The notes: generated by a model from the letters alone, not told the origin. A stretch of 64,000 nt of DNA from Hyphomicrobiales bacterium (GCA_016792865.1 JAEUMJ010000168.1:1-64000), one strand, 5' to 3'; shown: positions 35,628-45,995, numbered from the stretch's first letter. Program-made: numbers and translations.

Positions 35628-36716
35628 TCAGGCAATCGCCTGGCCGCTCGAGGCGCGGAAGACATGGAATTTCTTCGGATCGAGATAGATCGATGCACCC
35701 TGCCCCGGCGCAAGGCCGGTGGCCGCCGATTCGGGCAGCACCATGCGCAGCGTCTCCTGCCCGGCGGCAACCGAGACGACGGTCACGTCGCCCAGCGGTT
35801 CCAGCATGGAAATGCTCACGTCGAGACCCTTCTCGCCCTTCGCGGCAAAGCGAATGTCGTTCGGGCGGATGCCGAGCACGGCTTCCTCGCCCGCCTCAGC
35901 GGCGATCTTCCGGGACAGCGACAACGGGCCGAAGCTCGCTTCGACCGCCGACCTGTCCTTCGCGGTGCGGCCCCTGATCATGTTCATGTGGGGCGAGCCG
36001 ATCTTGCCGGCCACATACATGTCCTGCGGGGCTTCGTAGAGTTCGTCGGGCGTGCCGATCTGCACCACCGTGCCATCGCGCATCACCGCGATTTCCTCGC
36101 CCATGGAGAGGGCTTCGAGTTCATCCGGCGTGGCATAGACGATGGTGAGGCCGAACTGGCGGTGCAGGCGCTTCAGCTCGGCGCGCATGTCGTGGCGGAG
36201 CTTGGCGTCGAGATTGGTGAGCGGCTCGTCGAGCAGCAGGATCTTCGGACGGCGGATGAGCGAGCGGCCCAGCGCCACGCGCTGCTGCTCGCCGCCGGAG
36301 AGCGTGTTGGGCTTGCGGTCGATCTTCTTGTCGAGCTTCAGCATCGCGGCGGTCTCACGCACGCGCCTGTCGATCTCGTCCTTCGCCACCTTCTCCTCGA
36401 CGAGCGGATAGGCGAAGTTCTGGTAGACGGTGAGATGCGGATAGAGCGCGAAGGACTGGAACACCATCGACACGCCGCGGCCCGCGATTTCCGCATCAGT
36501 CTTGTCGCGGCCGAAAATATGCACGCTGCCCTTGTCCGGACGCACGAGGCCCGCGATGGTTCGCAGGGTTGTCGTCTTGCCCACCGAACTTGGCCCGAAG
36601 AGAACGAAGAACCTGCCTTCCTGCACACTGAACGACAGGTCTTCGAGCGCGCGCACCTTGCCGTAGTGCTTGCTCACACCTGAGAGAGAAAGTGCTGTGT
36701 TCGTGCTAGGCGGCAT
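35628..36716 (-). CDS. Carbohydrate ABC transporter ATPase lacking the switch histidine
   Basis: A 362-residue MalK/UgpC-like ATPase with TOBE domain. Signature LSGGE and Walker B LLLDEP are normal. Walker A is atypical (GPSSVGKTT for GPSGCGKTT). In the H-loop, where the family has THDQ, it reads ATPDELEA, so the switch histidine is Pro (codon CCG; two base changes from a His codon). It should bind ATP but hydrolyse poorly on its own Walker site while supplying a good signature to its partner at 30960-32048. It lies 49 bp upstream of the binding-protein gene. Confidence 0.92.
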   Translation of the reverse strand: MPPSTNTALSLSGVSKHYGKVRALEDLSFSVQEGRFFVLFGPSSVGKTTTLRTIAGLVRPDKGSVHIFGRDKTDAEIAGRGVSMVFQSFALYPHLTVYQNFAYPLVEEKVAKDEIDRRVRETAAMLKLDKKIDRKPNTLSGGEQQRVALGRSLIRRPKILLLDEPLTNLDAKLRHDMRAELKRLHRQFGLTIVYATPDELEALSMGEEIAVMRDGTVVQIGTPDELYEAPQDMYVAGKIGSPHMNMIRGRTAKDRSAVEASFGPLSLSRKIAAEAGEEAVLGIRPNDIRFAAKGEKGLDVSISMLEPLGDVTVVSVAAGQETLRMVLPESAATGLAPGQGASIYLDPKKFHVFRASSGQAIA

Positions 36717-36787
36717 TGTCTGTCCTCATCGGCGCGGGGAGACTACCGCAGACGCGCCATCTTGCAAGTGCGTGTTTATTCATGGCT

Positions 36788-37929
36788 TCAACCCTTCGCA
36801 CTCTCCCAGCGCCCGGTTGCCGCAGATTTAAGCACGGCATCGGTGACGAGGTCAGTGGCGAGTGCATCGCGGAATGTCGGCGCCGCCGACTGGCCCTTGT
36901 CGAGGGCCTCCAGGAAATCGGCGACCTGATGGGTGAATGAGTGCTCGTAACCGATCTGCAGGCCCGGCACCCACCACTTTGACATGTAGGGATGATCGCC
37001 GTCGGTGATGTGGATCGAGCGCCAGCCGCGGGTGCGGCCCTCGTCGCGGTGATCGAAGTACTGCAGGCGGTGCAGGTCGTGGAGGTCCCAGAAGATGGAG
37101 GCCTTCTCGCCATTAATCTCCAGGGTGTAAAGCGCCTTGTGACCTCGCGCATAGCGTGTCGCCTCGAAGTTGGCGAGCGAGCCGTTGTCGAAGCGGGCGA
37201 GAAAGAGGCTGGCGTCGTCGATGCCCACGGGTTCCTTCTTGCCGGTGAGGTTGTGCTGGCGTTCCTTGATGAAGGTTTCGGTCATGCCGATCACCTTGTC
37301 GATGCCGCCGTTCAGCCACATGGCGGTATCGATGCAATGGGCGAGAAGATCACCCGTGACACCGGACCCCGCCACGTTCACGTCGAGCCGCCACAGGCCC
37401 TGGCCGCCCTGGGGGAGATCGGCGGAAATGGTCCAGTCCTGGAGGAACTTGGCGCGGTAATGGAAGATCTTGCCGAGGCGGCCCTCATCGATGATCTGCT
37501 TTGCGAGGGTGACGGCGGGAACGCGGCGGTAATTGTACCAGACCATGTTCGGCACCTTGGCCTTCTCGACCGCCTCCACCATCTTGCGGCTTTCGGCGGC
37601 ATTGCGGCCCAGGGGCTTCTCGCACATCACCATCTTGCCGGCGGCGGCCGCGGCGTTGGCGATTTCGAGATGCATGTCGTTCGAGGCGGCGATGTCGATG
37701 AGGTCGATGTCCTTGCGCTCGACCAGTTTCCGCCAGTCCTGCTCGGTTGATTCATAACCCCACTGGTCGGCGAATTTCCGCAGGTTGTCGGCGTTGCGGG
37801 CGCAGGCCGCCTTGAGCACGGGCTGGTAGGGCAGATCAAAGAAATGGCTGACCTGCGAAAACGCATTCGAGTGGGCACGGCCCATGAAGCCGTAACCCAC
37901 CATGCCGACATTGAGCTTCTTCTTCGCCA

Positions 37930-37930
<1 letters not shown>
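36788..37930 (-). CDS. Gfo/Idh/MocA-family dehydrogenase of the carbohydrate operon
   Basis: A 380-residue oxidoreductase with Rossmann motif [17 protein letters not shown] (about 7-23), CEKPLGRNA near residue 96 carrying the active-site Lys, and a C-terminal substrate domain with [13 protein letters not shown] whose His is the likely acid/base residue. It is coupled to the upstream isomerase by TGATG; an ATG at 37942 could add four residues. Enzymes of this kind oxidise sugars or inositols, often to 3-keto forms. It probably acts together with the TIM-barrel protein upstream. Confidence 0.9.
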
Positions 37931-38976
<1,046 letters not shown>

Positions 38977-39052
38977 GTTCCCCTCCCTGGAAGACTGATC
39001 GTTTTCTTGTGTTGGACGCAAACTTTGCAGTTTTTTCCATTGCTGTCCAGAA

Positions 39053-39072
39053 CTGTTATATTAGTATGCCAG
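39053..39072. promoter_or_regulatory. Imperfect palindrome over the GntR gene promoter/start
   Basis: CTGTTATA-TTAG-TATGCCAG pairs at six of eight positions per arm and covers a TATATT-like -10 element just before the regulator's ATG at 39074, within the divergent gap to the carbohydrate operon. GntR proteins bind such dyads, so it is a candidate operator. A second, longer-spaced pair (TGGAC at 39013, GTCCA at 39045) flanks it. Confidence 0.45.
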
Positions 39073-39073
39073 C

Positions 39074-39763
39074 ATGGCCCACGAGCTTGATGCCAGCCGC
39101 CTTGACCGTTCCCGACCCCTGCGGGAGCAGATCTATGATCTCGTGCGCCACATGATCCTGACCGGGAAAATCGCGCCCGGCGACATCCTCGACGAGAAAT
39201 CCATTGCGGCAAGCCTCAATGTCTCGCGCACCCCGGTGCGTGAGGCGGTGAAGAAGCTCAGCGACGAGCATCTCGTGGATGTGGTGGCGCAATCCGGCAC
39301 GCGGGCCACACACATCGACCGTGCCGAGGTGGAGCAGGCCTTTCTCATTCGCCGGGCGCTGGAAATGGAAAGCGCCGCCCAGGCGGCAACCCACATGACC
39401 GAGGCCCATGCCGAGGTGCTGAACGACCTCCTCCTGCAACACGCCCGCGCCATCGAGCGGCGGCGCTTTGCCGAAGCCATCGCCACCGATGACAGGTTCC
39501 ACCGCTATATCGCCGACATCAGCAACCTCGACCGCCTGTGGCGGGCCATCGACATCTCGAAGGCGCAGCTCGACCGTTGCCGCCATGTGATGCTGCCGCG
39601 ACAGGGCCAGGGCGAGGCGACGCTGGAGCAACACCGCAACATCATCCGTGCACTGAACAGCAAGGACGCCGAACGCGCCCGCCGCGCCATGGCCGATCAT
39701 CTGGAATCGGCTTACGCCAGCACCATCAAGGCAATCGAGGCAGGCGACATCAAGAGCCGGTAG
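39074..39763 (+). CDS. GntR-family regulator, FCD subfamily
   Basis: A 229-residue repressor-type protein. The N-terminal winged helix (about 15-80) includes LREQIYDLVRHMILTGKIAPG and SLNVSRTPVREAVKKL; the C-terminal FCD helical ligand domain (about 90-215) has the metal-binding pattern with DDRFHRYI and EHRNIIRAL. It is divergent from the carbohydrate operon and most likely controls it in response to a pathway metabolite. It is convergent with the glycerate kinase gene. Confidence 0.9.
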   Translation: MAHELDASRLDRSRPLREQIYDLVRHMILTGKIAPGDILDEKSIAASLNVSRTPVREAVKKLSDEHLVDVVAQSGTRATHIDRAEVEQAFLIRRALEMESAAQAATHMTEAHAEVLNDLLLQHARAIERRRFAEAIATDDRFHRYIADISNLDRLWRAIDISKAQLDRCRHVMLPRQGQGEATLEQHRNIIRALNSKDAERARRAMADHLESAYASTIKAIEAGDIKSR

Positions 39764-39819
39764 GGCCTGATGCGGCGCCCGGCATCATCCCGCCCGCTGC
39801 GGGACAAGGGGCCGGAAGG

Positions 39820-41079
39820 CTACAGCACCAGCACCGCGCGGAAGTCGTTGACGTTGGTGAGGGTCGGCCCGGTGATCACCTGATCGCCCAGCGCCTTGAA
39901 GAAGCGGTGCGCGTCATTGTCGGACAGCGCCTGCCAGGGATCGATGCCGAGCGCCCTCGCCCGTGCAAGGGTGTCGGGCGAGAGCAGTGCTCCCGCCACG
40001 TCGATGGCCCCGTCCACGCCATCGGTGTCGGCGGCGAGGGCGTGGATGCCGTCGGCGCCCGCCAGCTTCAGCGCCAGCGCCAGCAGGAACTCGACATTGC
40101 GGCCGCCCACACCCGTGCCCCGCACGGTGACGGTGGTTTCGCCACCTGAAATGAGCACGCAGGGCCGCTTGACCGGCTGGCCGAAGCGCTGCACCTGGCG
40201 CGCAATCCCTGCCATGACGAAGCCCACGTCGCGGGCTTCGCCTTCCAGGGCGTCGCCCAGGATAAGCGGCGTGACACCAGCCGAGCGCGCCACGGCGGCG
40301 GCGGCTTCCAGCGAGGTTTGCGGCGAGGCGATCAGCTGCGTGCGGGCGTGGGCAAGACGGGGATCGCCGGGTTTCGGCGTTTCGTCCGCCGCTTCGTCAA
40401 GATGACGGCGCACCGAGTCGGGCACCTCGACATGATACTTCGCGAGGATGGACCGGGCCTCGGCATAGGTCGTGGGGTCCGGCACCGTAGGGCCGGAGGC
40501 CACCGCCGAAACATCGTCGCCCGGCACGTCCGAGATCACCAGCGTTTCCACCCTGGCGGGGAACGCGGCCGCCGCAAGCCGCCCGCCCTTGATGCGCGAG
40601 AGATGCTTGCGAACGCAATTCATCTCGTGAATGGGCGCTCCCGATTTCAGCAGGGCGCGATTGACGGCACGCTTGTCGTCGGCGCTGACACCGTCAGCCG
40701 CAAGGCTGAGCAACGCCGAGCCGCCGCCCGACATCAGTGCCACCACCAGATCATCCGGCGAGAGCCCCTGCACCAGGCGCAACATCTCCGCAGCACCCTG
40801 TTCGCCCGCAGCATCGGGCACGGGATGGGCGGCCTCGACAATGCGGATGTGCCGGGTCGGAACGGCATGGCCGTAGCGCGTGACAATCAGGCCTTCGAGC
40901 GGGCCGTCCCAGTGTTCCTCAAACACCCGGGCCATGGCGGCGGAGGCCTTGCCCGTGCCGATCACGATGGTGCGGCCAGCGGGCCTTTGCGGCAGGAAGC
41001 GCGGCACGGATCTTTCCGGCAGCGCGGCGGCAACCGCGGCATCGAACAGGGAACGGAGAAAGATGCGCGGTTCCATCAT
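39820..41079 (-). CDS. Glycerate 2-kinase (TtuD/MOFRL family)
   Basis: A 419-residue enzyme of the GckA/TtuD family with the N-terminal DUF4147 domain (IVIGTGKASAAMARVFE; LMSGGGSALL) and C-terminal MOFRL domain (LISGGETTVTVRGTGVGGRNVEF). It phosphorylates D-glycerate to 2-phosphoglycerate; older annotations call it hydroxypyruvate reductase. It overlaps hyi by 4 nt. Placed at the end of a purine operon, it would return glyoxylate carbon, via tartronate semialdehyde or hydroxypyruvate, to glycolysis. Confidence 0.92.
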   Translation of the reverse strand: MMEPRIFLRSLFDAAVAAALPERSVPRFLPQRPAGRTIVIGTGKASAAMARVFEEHWDGPLEGLIVTRYGHAVPTRHIRIVEAAHPVPDAAGEQGAAEMLRLVQGLSPDDLVVALMSGGGSALLSLAADGVSADDKRAVNRALLKSGAPIHEMNCVRKHLSRIKGGRLAAAAFPARVETLVISDVPGDDVSAVASGPTVPDPTTYAEARSILAKYHVEVPDSVRRHLDEAADETPKPGDPRLAHARTQLIASPQTSLEAAAAVARSAGVTPLILGDALEGEARDVGFVMAGIARQVQRFGQPVKRPCVLISGGETTVTVRGTGVGGRNVEFLLALALKLAGADGIHALAADTDGVDGAIDVAGALLSPDTLARARALGIDPWQALSDNDAHRFFKALGDQVITGPTLTNVNDFRAVLVL

Positions 41080-41858
41080 GCAAGACCCATGCTGTCACGC
41101 CAGGCGAGACCCTCGTGCGTTCCCGCCCTGGGCGTGTATTCGCAGCCGACCCGGCCCGCATAGCCGATCCTGTCGAGAAGGCGGAACAGGTTGGGGAAGT
41201 TGATCTCGCCCGTGCCCGGCTCGTGGCGTCCGGGATTGTCGGCAATCTGGATGTGACCGATGCGGGGCAACAGGCGGGTCAGCGACTGGAACAGTTCCCC
41301 TTCCATGCGCTGCATGTGATAGACATCATATTGCAGCTTGACCTCAAGCGGCTTCAGTTCATCCATCAGGGCAAGGGCTTCGCTGCTGCGGTTCAGGAAA
41401 AATCCGGGCATGTCGTGACTGTTGATCGGTTCGATGACCAGCTGGATGCCGCTTTCCGCCATCTCTGCCGCCGCCACCGACAGGTTGGCGAGAAGCGCCT
41501 CGCGCCCCGCCTCGCGCGACACCTGCTGCGGCAGGATTCCCGCCAGGCAATTCACTGTCCTGCAGCCGAGCGCTGCGGCATAGCGTCGGGCCAGGGCAAG
41601 CCCCTCCCGGAACTCCGAAGCGCGACCGGGATGGCAGGCGATGCCCCGCTCGCCCTTGGAAAAATCGCCGGGCGGCAAATTGAAAAGGACCACCTCAAGC
41701 GCCAGCGCCTTCACCCGCGCCGCTATCTCTTCGGGCGCGAAGGCATAGGGAAACTGGAACTCGACCGCGTCGAAGCCTTCCCGACTTGCCGCCTCAAAGC
41801 GGTCGAGAAAGGAATGCTCCTGGAACATCGTGGAGAGGTTGGCGGAGAAGCGCGGCAT
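41076..41858 (-). CDS. hyi: Hydroxypyruvate isomerase
   Basis: Interconverts hydroxypyruvate and tartronate semialdehyde. The 260-residue TIM barrel matches Hyi of E. coli (258). It opens MPRFSANLSTMFQE, and the catalytic and metal-site Glu residues appear in VIEPIN and GCEYTP with QYDVYHMQ between. It is coupled by ATGA to the glycerate kinase and lies 3 bp after guanine deaminase. This links purine-derived glyoxylate to central carbon. Confidence 0.92.
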   Translation of the reverse strand: MPRFSANLSTMFQEHSFLDRFEAASREGFDAVEFQFPYAFAPEEIAARVKALALEVVLFNLPPGDFSKGERGIACHPGRASEFREGLALARRYAAALGCRTVNCLAGILPQQVSREAGREALLANLSVAAAEMAESGIQLVIEPINSHDMPGFFLNRSSEALALMDELKPLEVKLQYDVYHMQRMEGELFQSLTRLLPRIGHIQIADNPGRHEPGTGEINFPNLFRLLDRIGYAGRVGCEYTPRAGTHEGLAWRDSMGLA

Positions 41859-41861
41859 GGC

Positions 41862-43148
41862 CTAGACCCCGCCGTGGCGGCAGGCACCGGCCACATAGGT
41901 TGCAGCGACGGCCCGGTCGTCACCCAGGATCATCAGGGCGAAGAGCACGTCCTCCAGCGACTGCGAAAGATCATGGCGAGCCTTCAGCAGCGGCGTCGCC
42001 TGCGGATCGAGCACCACGATGTCGGCATGCTTGCCCGGTACCAGCGAACCCGTTTCACCTGCCATGTGCAGGCGCAGGGCATTGCCGATGGTGGACATGG
42101 CAAAGAGTTCCGACGCCTGGGGCTTGTAGCCGTTCAGCATCTGCACCTTGTAGGCTTCGGCCATGGTCTGCAGCATGGAATAGCTTGTGCCGCCGCCCAC
42201 ATCGGTGGCGATGCCGAGAGGCACGGGACGCGATCTCGCGCGCAGGAAGGAAAAGGACATGAGGCCCGACCCGAGGAAGGTGTTCGAGGTGGGACAGTGG
42301 ATGACGCTCGATCCCGTTTCCGAGAAGCGCGCCGCCTCGCGTTCGCTCAGGTGGATGCCATGGGCGAAGATGCTGCGCGGGCCGAGCAGGCCGTGACGGT
42401 CGTAGACGTCGGTGTAGTCCTTGGCCGACGGGAACAGCTCCCGCACGAAGGCAATCTCGCCCGGGCTTTCGGAAATGTGGGTCTGCATCAGTGCCCCGGA
42501 GAGGCTGGCGAGCAGTTCGCCGCTCAGCTTCAGTTGCGCCTCGCTGGAGGTGATGGCGAAGCGCGGCGTCACCGCATAGCGGTTGCGGCCCTTGCCGTGC
42601 CAGGCGTGATAGAGGGCTTCGCTGTCGCGCGCACCGGTTTCCGGCGTGTCCTGCACGGCAGGAATGGCGTTGCGGTCCATCATCGTCTTGCCCGTCACCA
42701 GGCCCATGTTCACGGAGCTTGCCGCCGCGAAGAGCGCCTCGGCGCAGGTCTTGTGGACCGAGCAGAAGGCGAGCGCCGAGGTGGTGCCGTGGGAAAAGAG
42801 CCGGGAGAGAAAGAGCCGGGCGGCAGCCGCGGCATGATCCACCTCGCCATAGCGGGCCTCTTCGGGGAAGGTGAAGCGGTGCAGCCAGTCCAGCAGGTCC
42901 TTGCCCGGCGCCGCCAGCATGCGGTACTGCGGGAAGTGGATATGGGCATCGATGAAGCCGGGCAGCACCAGCCTGTCGCCATGATCATCGACGGGGGCAG
43001 AGCGCCACTCCTCCGGAAGCTTGGCAAACGCGCCCACCCAGCCGATGCGGCCTTGCCCGTCCACCGCCACGGCACCGCTCTCCAGGTGCAGCGCCACGCC
43101 CAGGTCTTCCCCGAACGACAAGACCTGTCCGCGAATGACCTTCTTCAT
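41862..43148 (-). CDS. guaD: Guanine deaminase
   Basis: Converts guanine to xanthine and ammonia. The 428-residue amidohydrolase has the zinc motif PGFIDAHIHFPQ near residue 63, then RFAITSS, HISES and the metal Asp in TDVGGGTS near residue 314. PQYRMLAAPGKDLLDWL is typical of guanine deaminase rather than other members. It overlaps uraD by 4 nt. Confidence 0.94.
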   Translation of the reverse strand: MKKVIRGQVLSFGEDLGVALHLESGAVAVDGQGRIGWVGAFAKLPEEWRSAPVDDHGDRLVLPGFIDAHIHFPQYRMLAAPGKDLLDWLHRFTFPEEARYGEVDHAAAAARLFLSRLFSHGTTSALAFCSVHKTCAEALFAAASSVNMGLVTGKTMMDRNAIPAVQDTPETGARDSEALYHAWHGKGRNRYAVTPRFAITSSEAQLKLSGELLASLSGALMQTHISESPGEIAFVRELFPSAKDYTDVYDRHGLLGPRSIFAHGIHLSEREAARFSETGSSVIHCPTSNTFLGSGLMSFSFLRARSRPVPLGIATDVGGGTSYSMLQTMAEAYKVQMLNGYKPQASELFAMSTIGNALRLHMAGETGSLVPGKHADIVVLDPQATPLLKARHDLSQSLEDVLFALMILGDDRAVAATYVAGACRHGGV

Positions 43149-43642
43149 GGTGCCACCCTGTCTTCGATGCGGAAGCGGAAGATGCGCATCACCTGTGTCA
43201 GCGCCATGGCAAGCTCCGCCTCGCTGCTGTTGCCGATGCGTGCCTCGAAGCTGTCCAGGATCTGATGCTTGTCGGCGCCCCTCACCGCGAAGATGAAGGG
43301 AAAGCCGAAGCGGGAGCGGTAGCGCGTGTTGAGTGCGGTGAAGCGGGCGAGTTCCGCCTCGCTCAGTGTATCGAGTCCGGCGCCCTTCTGCTCGCGGGTG
43401 GAATCATCGGTCAGCCTTGCCCGGGTGGCCAGATCGGGATGGGCGCGGATGAGGGCAAGCTTCGCCTCCGGGCCTGCGCTGCGCAGCGCCGTCTCGAATG
43501 CCGCCACCATGGCGTCACGCGAGGCGAAGGGGCGCAGCGCCGCCGCCGCCGCCGCAACCCAGGGCGAGTGTTCGGCCACATCGCCGAAGGCGGCGATGAA
43601 CGCTTCCGCCGTCATGGCGTTGATGGCGTCGAGCCTCATCAT
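43145..43642 (-). CDS. uraD: 2-oxo-4-hydroxy-4-carboxy-5-ureidoimidazoline decarboxylase
   Basis: Third step from urate: decarboxylates OHCU to S-allantoin. The 165-residue all-helical protein shows the family features: an active-site His in AEHSPWVA, IRAHPDLATRARLTDDSTREQKGAGLD, and the substrate pocket FGFPFIFAVRG. It overlaps both puuD and guaD by 4 nt. It works after PuuD and UraH of the same cluster. Confidence 0.95.
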   Translation of the reverse strand: MMRLDAINAMTAEAFIAAFGDVAEHSPWVAAAAAALRPFASRDAMVAAFETALRSAGPEAKLALIRAHPDLATRARLTDDSTREQKGAGLDTLSEAELARFTALNTRYRSRFGFPFIFAVRGADKHQILDSFEARIGNSSEAELAMALTQVMRIFRFRIEDRVAP

Positions 43643-44823
43643 GGCTGGCGCGCCAGCCAGGCGCCGAGGCGGGCGCGTTCTTCCGGGGTCATGCCTGTCT
43701 TGTTGCCGAGCGGCATGGCGGCATTGTTCACCGCCTGCACCATGATCATGGGCTTGTGGCGGCGGAGATCGTCGAGGCTCTCCAGCATCACGCCCTTGGG
43801 TGCCTCGCTGAAGGTGGTATCGGCGGGTTTCGCCGCATGGCAGGACACACAGCGGCCCTGGGCAATGGCGAGGACATCGGCATCGCTGACCTCGCCGGTG
43901 AAGGCGGGCTTGCCTGCCGGCGTGGTGATGACGACGGCCAGCGCCAGCACTGCGCCGATGACCGGCAGCAGCCAGGCAATCTCGCGCTGCTCGTCGCCCA
44001 CCTCGGTGCGCACGAGGTAATGGCGCAGCGATGCCCCGCCGACGACGATGAGGAGGATCAGGATCCAGCTTTGCGGATGACCGGTGAGGAAGGCGTAGTG
44101 GTTCGACACCATCATCAGCAGCACCGGCAGCGTCAGGTAGGTGTTGTGCAGGCTGCGCTGCTTGCCCATGGCGCCGTGGCGCGGGTCGGGCCTTTCACCC
44201 TTCATCAGTGCCGCGACGATCTTCCGCTGGTTGGGGATGATGACCATGAAGACATTGGCCGCCATGGTGGTGCCGATGAAGACACCCACATGAATGAATG
44301 CGCCCCGGCCGGAATAGACATGGGTGAAGCCATAGGCCGCGATGGCGATGAGCAGGATGACACAGAGGATGAGCAGTGTCGGATGCCTGAGGGCGAGGAG
44401 GCGGCAGAGCTGGTCGTAGACGATCCAGCCGCCGGCGATGGACAGCAGCGAAATGGCGATGGCTTCCGTTGCGGTGAGCGGCAGCACGGCAGGATCGATG
44501 AGGAAGCTCTCGGCATTGAGATAGTATTGCACGACGAGGAGAAGGAAACCGGTCACCCAGGTGAGATAGGCTTCCCACTTGAACCAGGTCAGGTGATCAG
44601 GCAGCGACGGCGGGGCGGAGAGATACTTCTGCACATGATAGAAGCCGCCGCCGTGCACTTCCCAGGCTTCACCGCCCACGCCGGCCGGAAGCCCCTCGCG
44701 CTTCTGCAGCGAGAAATCGAGTGCGATGAAATAGAATGAGGTGCCGATCCAGGCGATGCCGGCGATCATGTGGCCCCAACGCAGCAGCAGGTTCAGCCAG
44801 TCAGCAAGGAATGGATCGATCAA
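43639..44823 (-). CDS. puuD: Membrane-bound urate oxidase PuuD with cytochrome c domain
   Basis: Oxidises urate to 5-hydroxyisourate and passes electrons through a fused cytochrome c to the respiratory chain, so no free hydrogen peroxide is formed. The 394-residue protein has about eight hydrophobic helices, beginning WGHMIAGIAWIGTSFYFIALD. A C-terminal periplasmic cytochrome c domain has the haem motif CVSCH near residue 330 and a likely Met ligand in AAMPLGNK. The start is TTG at 44823 with GAGG eight bases upstream; no in-frame ATG is available nearby. Confidence 0.93.
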   Translation of the reverse strand: MIDPFLADWLNLLLRWGHMIAGIAWIGTSFYFIALDFSLQKREGLPAGVGGEAWEVHGGGFYHVQKYLSAPPSLPDHLTWFKWEAYLTWVTGFLLLVVQYYLNAESFLIDPAVLPLTATEAIAISLLSIAGGWIVYDQLCRLLALRHPTLLILCVILLIAIAAYGFTHVYSGRGAFIHVGVFIGTTMAANVFMVIIPNQRKIVAALMKGERPDPRHGAMGKQRSLHNTYLTLPVLLMMVSNHYAFLTGHPQSWILILLIVVGGASLRHYLVRTEVGDEQREIAWLLPVIGAVLALAVVITTPAGKPAFTGEVSDADVLAIAQGRCVSCHAAKPADTTFSEAPKGVMLESLDDLRRHKPMIMVQAVNNAAMPLGNKTGMTPEERARLGAWLARQP

Positions 44824-44850
44824 GGCGCTCGCCTCACATGTCTCATGAAA

Positions 44851-44879
44851 ATGCCGGGCGGCATGTCGCCACCCGGCAT
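44851..44879 (-). promoter_or_regulatory. Stem-loop after the BMP-family binding-protein gene
   Basis: Twelve paired positions with one mismatch (44851-44862 with 44868-44879) form a strong hairpin 17 bp downstream of the binding-protein stop, before puuD. Only four T residues follow on the minus strand, so termination would be partial. It resembles the stem-loops after the other two binding-protein genes in the window. Confidence 0.65.
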
Positions 44880-44896
44880 GTGTCGTTCGCGTGCAA

Positions 44897-45952
44897 TCAC
44901 TGCGGGAGCTTGTCGTCCACGCCCTTCACGTACCAGTTCATGCCGAGGATCATGCCGTCATCGACATTCTCGACCACGCTTCCGTCCTGCTTGGTGATCT
45001 TGCCGCCGAAGGGATTGAGCTTGCCGGAGGCAATGTCGGCAGCAGTCTTGGTGGCCATCGCCACCACATCTTCGGGGAGGTTGGTGTAGGGCGCCATCGA
45101 AACGGTGCCTTCGGCCATGCCGTCCCACACCTGAGCGGGCTTCCACGACCCGTCAAGCACGGCCTGGACCGAGCGCACGTAATGCGGTGCCCAGTTGTCC
45201 ACGATGGCCGTGAGCTGTGCCTTGGGCGCAAACTTGCTCTGGTCGGAAGCCTGGCCGAAGCCGAACTTGCCCTGTTCCTGCGCCACCTGGAGAGGTGCGG
45301 TGGAGTCGGTGTGCTGGACGAGAATGTCGGCGCCCTGGCTCAGCAGCACCTTGGCAGCGTCGGCTTCCTTGGCAGGATCGAACCAGGTGTTGGCCCAGAC
45401 GATCTTCACCTTGAAGTCGGGATTCACGCTCTGCGCACCCAGCATGAAGGCATTGATGCCGGCCACGACTTCCGGAATCGGGAAGGACACGATGTAGCCT
45501 GCCGTGCCGGTCTTGGAAACCTTGGCGGCGATCTGGCCGATGACATAGCGGCCTTCATGGAACTTGGCGTTGTAGGTGCCGAGGTTGTCGGCGGTCTTGT
45601 AGCCCGTGGCGTGCTCGAACTTCACGTCGGGGAACTTCTTCGCCACCTTCAGCATCGGCTCCATGAAGCCGAAGGAGGTGCCATAGATCATCTTGCAGCC
45701 TTCACGGGCAAAGCGTTCGAAGGTCTTTTCGGAATCGGCTTCCGCGACATTCTCGGCATAGGCGGTTTCCACCTTGTCGCCGAATTCCTTCTGCACGGCG
45801 AGAAGGCCCTGGTGATGCTGATACGACCAGCCGAAGTCGCCGATCGGTCCGACATAGACCCAGCAGACCTTGAGGGCTTCAGCCGATGCGGAGGCGGAGG
45901 CCGCGCCCAGCATCAGGGCGGCGGTTGCCGCGGCCATCAGTAGTTTCTTCAT
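44897..45952 (-). CDS. BMP-family ABC transporter substrate-binding protein
   Basis: A 351-residue periplasmic protein of the Bmp/Med family (PnrA-like), which bind purine nucleosides or related compounds. The signal peptide MKKLLMAAATAALMLGAASA is cut near ASA-EA (residue 25). The mature part starts VCWVYVGPIGDFGWSYQHHQG, a family hallmark. It lies among xanthine dehydrogenase and urate genes, so a nucleobase or nucleoside substrate is inferred. AGGGAG precedes the ATG; it follows two permease genes and the ATPase gene. Confidence 0.92.
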   Translation of the reverse strand: MKKLLMAAATAALMLGAASASASAEALKVCWVYVGPIGDFGWSYQHHQGLLAVQKEFGDKVETAYAENVAEADSEKTFERFAREGCKMIYGTSFGFMEPMLKVAKKFPDVKFEHATGYKTADNLGTYNAKFHEGRYVIGQIAAKVSKTGTAGYIVSFPIPEVVAGINAFMLGAQSVNPDFKVKIVWANTWFDPAKEADAAKVLLSQGADILVQHTDSTAPLQVAQEQGKFGFGQASDQSKFAPKAQLTAIVDNWAPHYVRSVQAVLDGSWKPAQVWDGMAEGTVSMAPYTNLPEDVVAMATKTAADIASGKLNPFGGKITKQDGSVVENVDDGMILGMNWYVKGVDDKLPQ

Positions 45953-45995
45953 GTGTGTTGCTCCCTGGAGATGTTTGGTTTGGATGGTGATGGTT

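Noticed and set aside
39788..39804. Small hairpin TCCCGC-N5-GCGGGA between GntR and glycerate kinase genes as a terminator
   Set aside because: The stem is only six bases and there is no T-run on either side.
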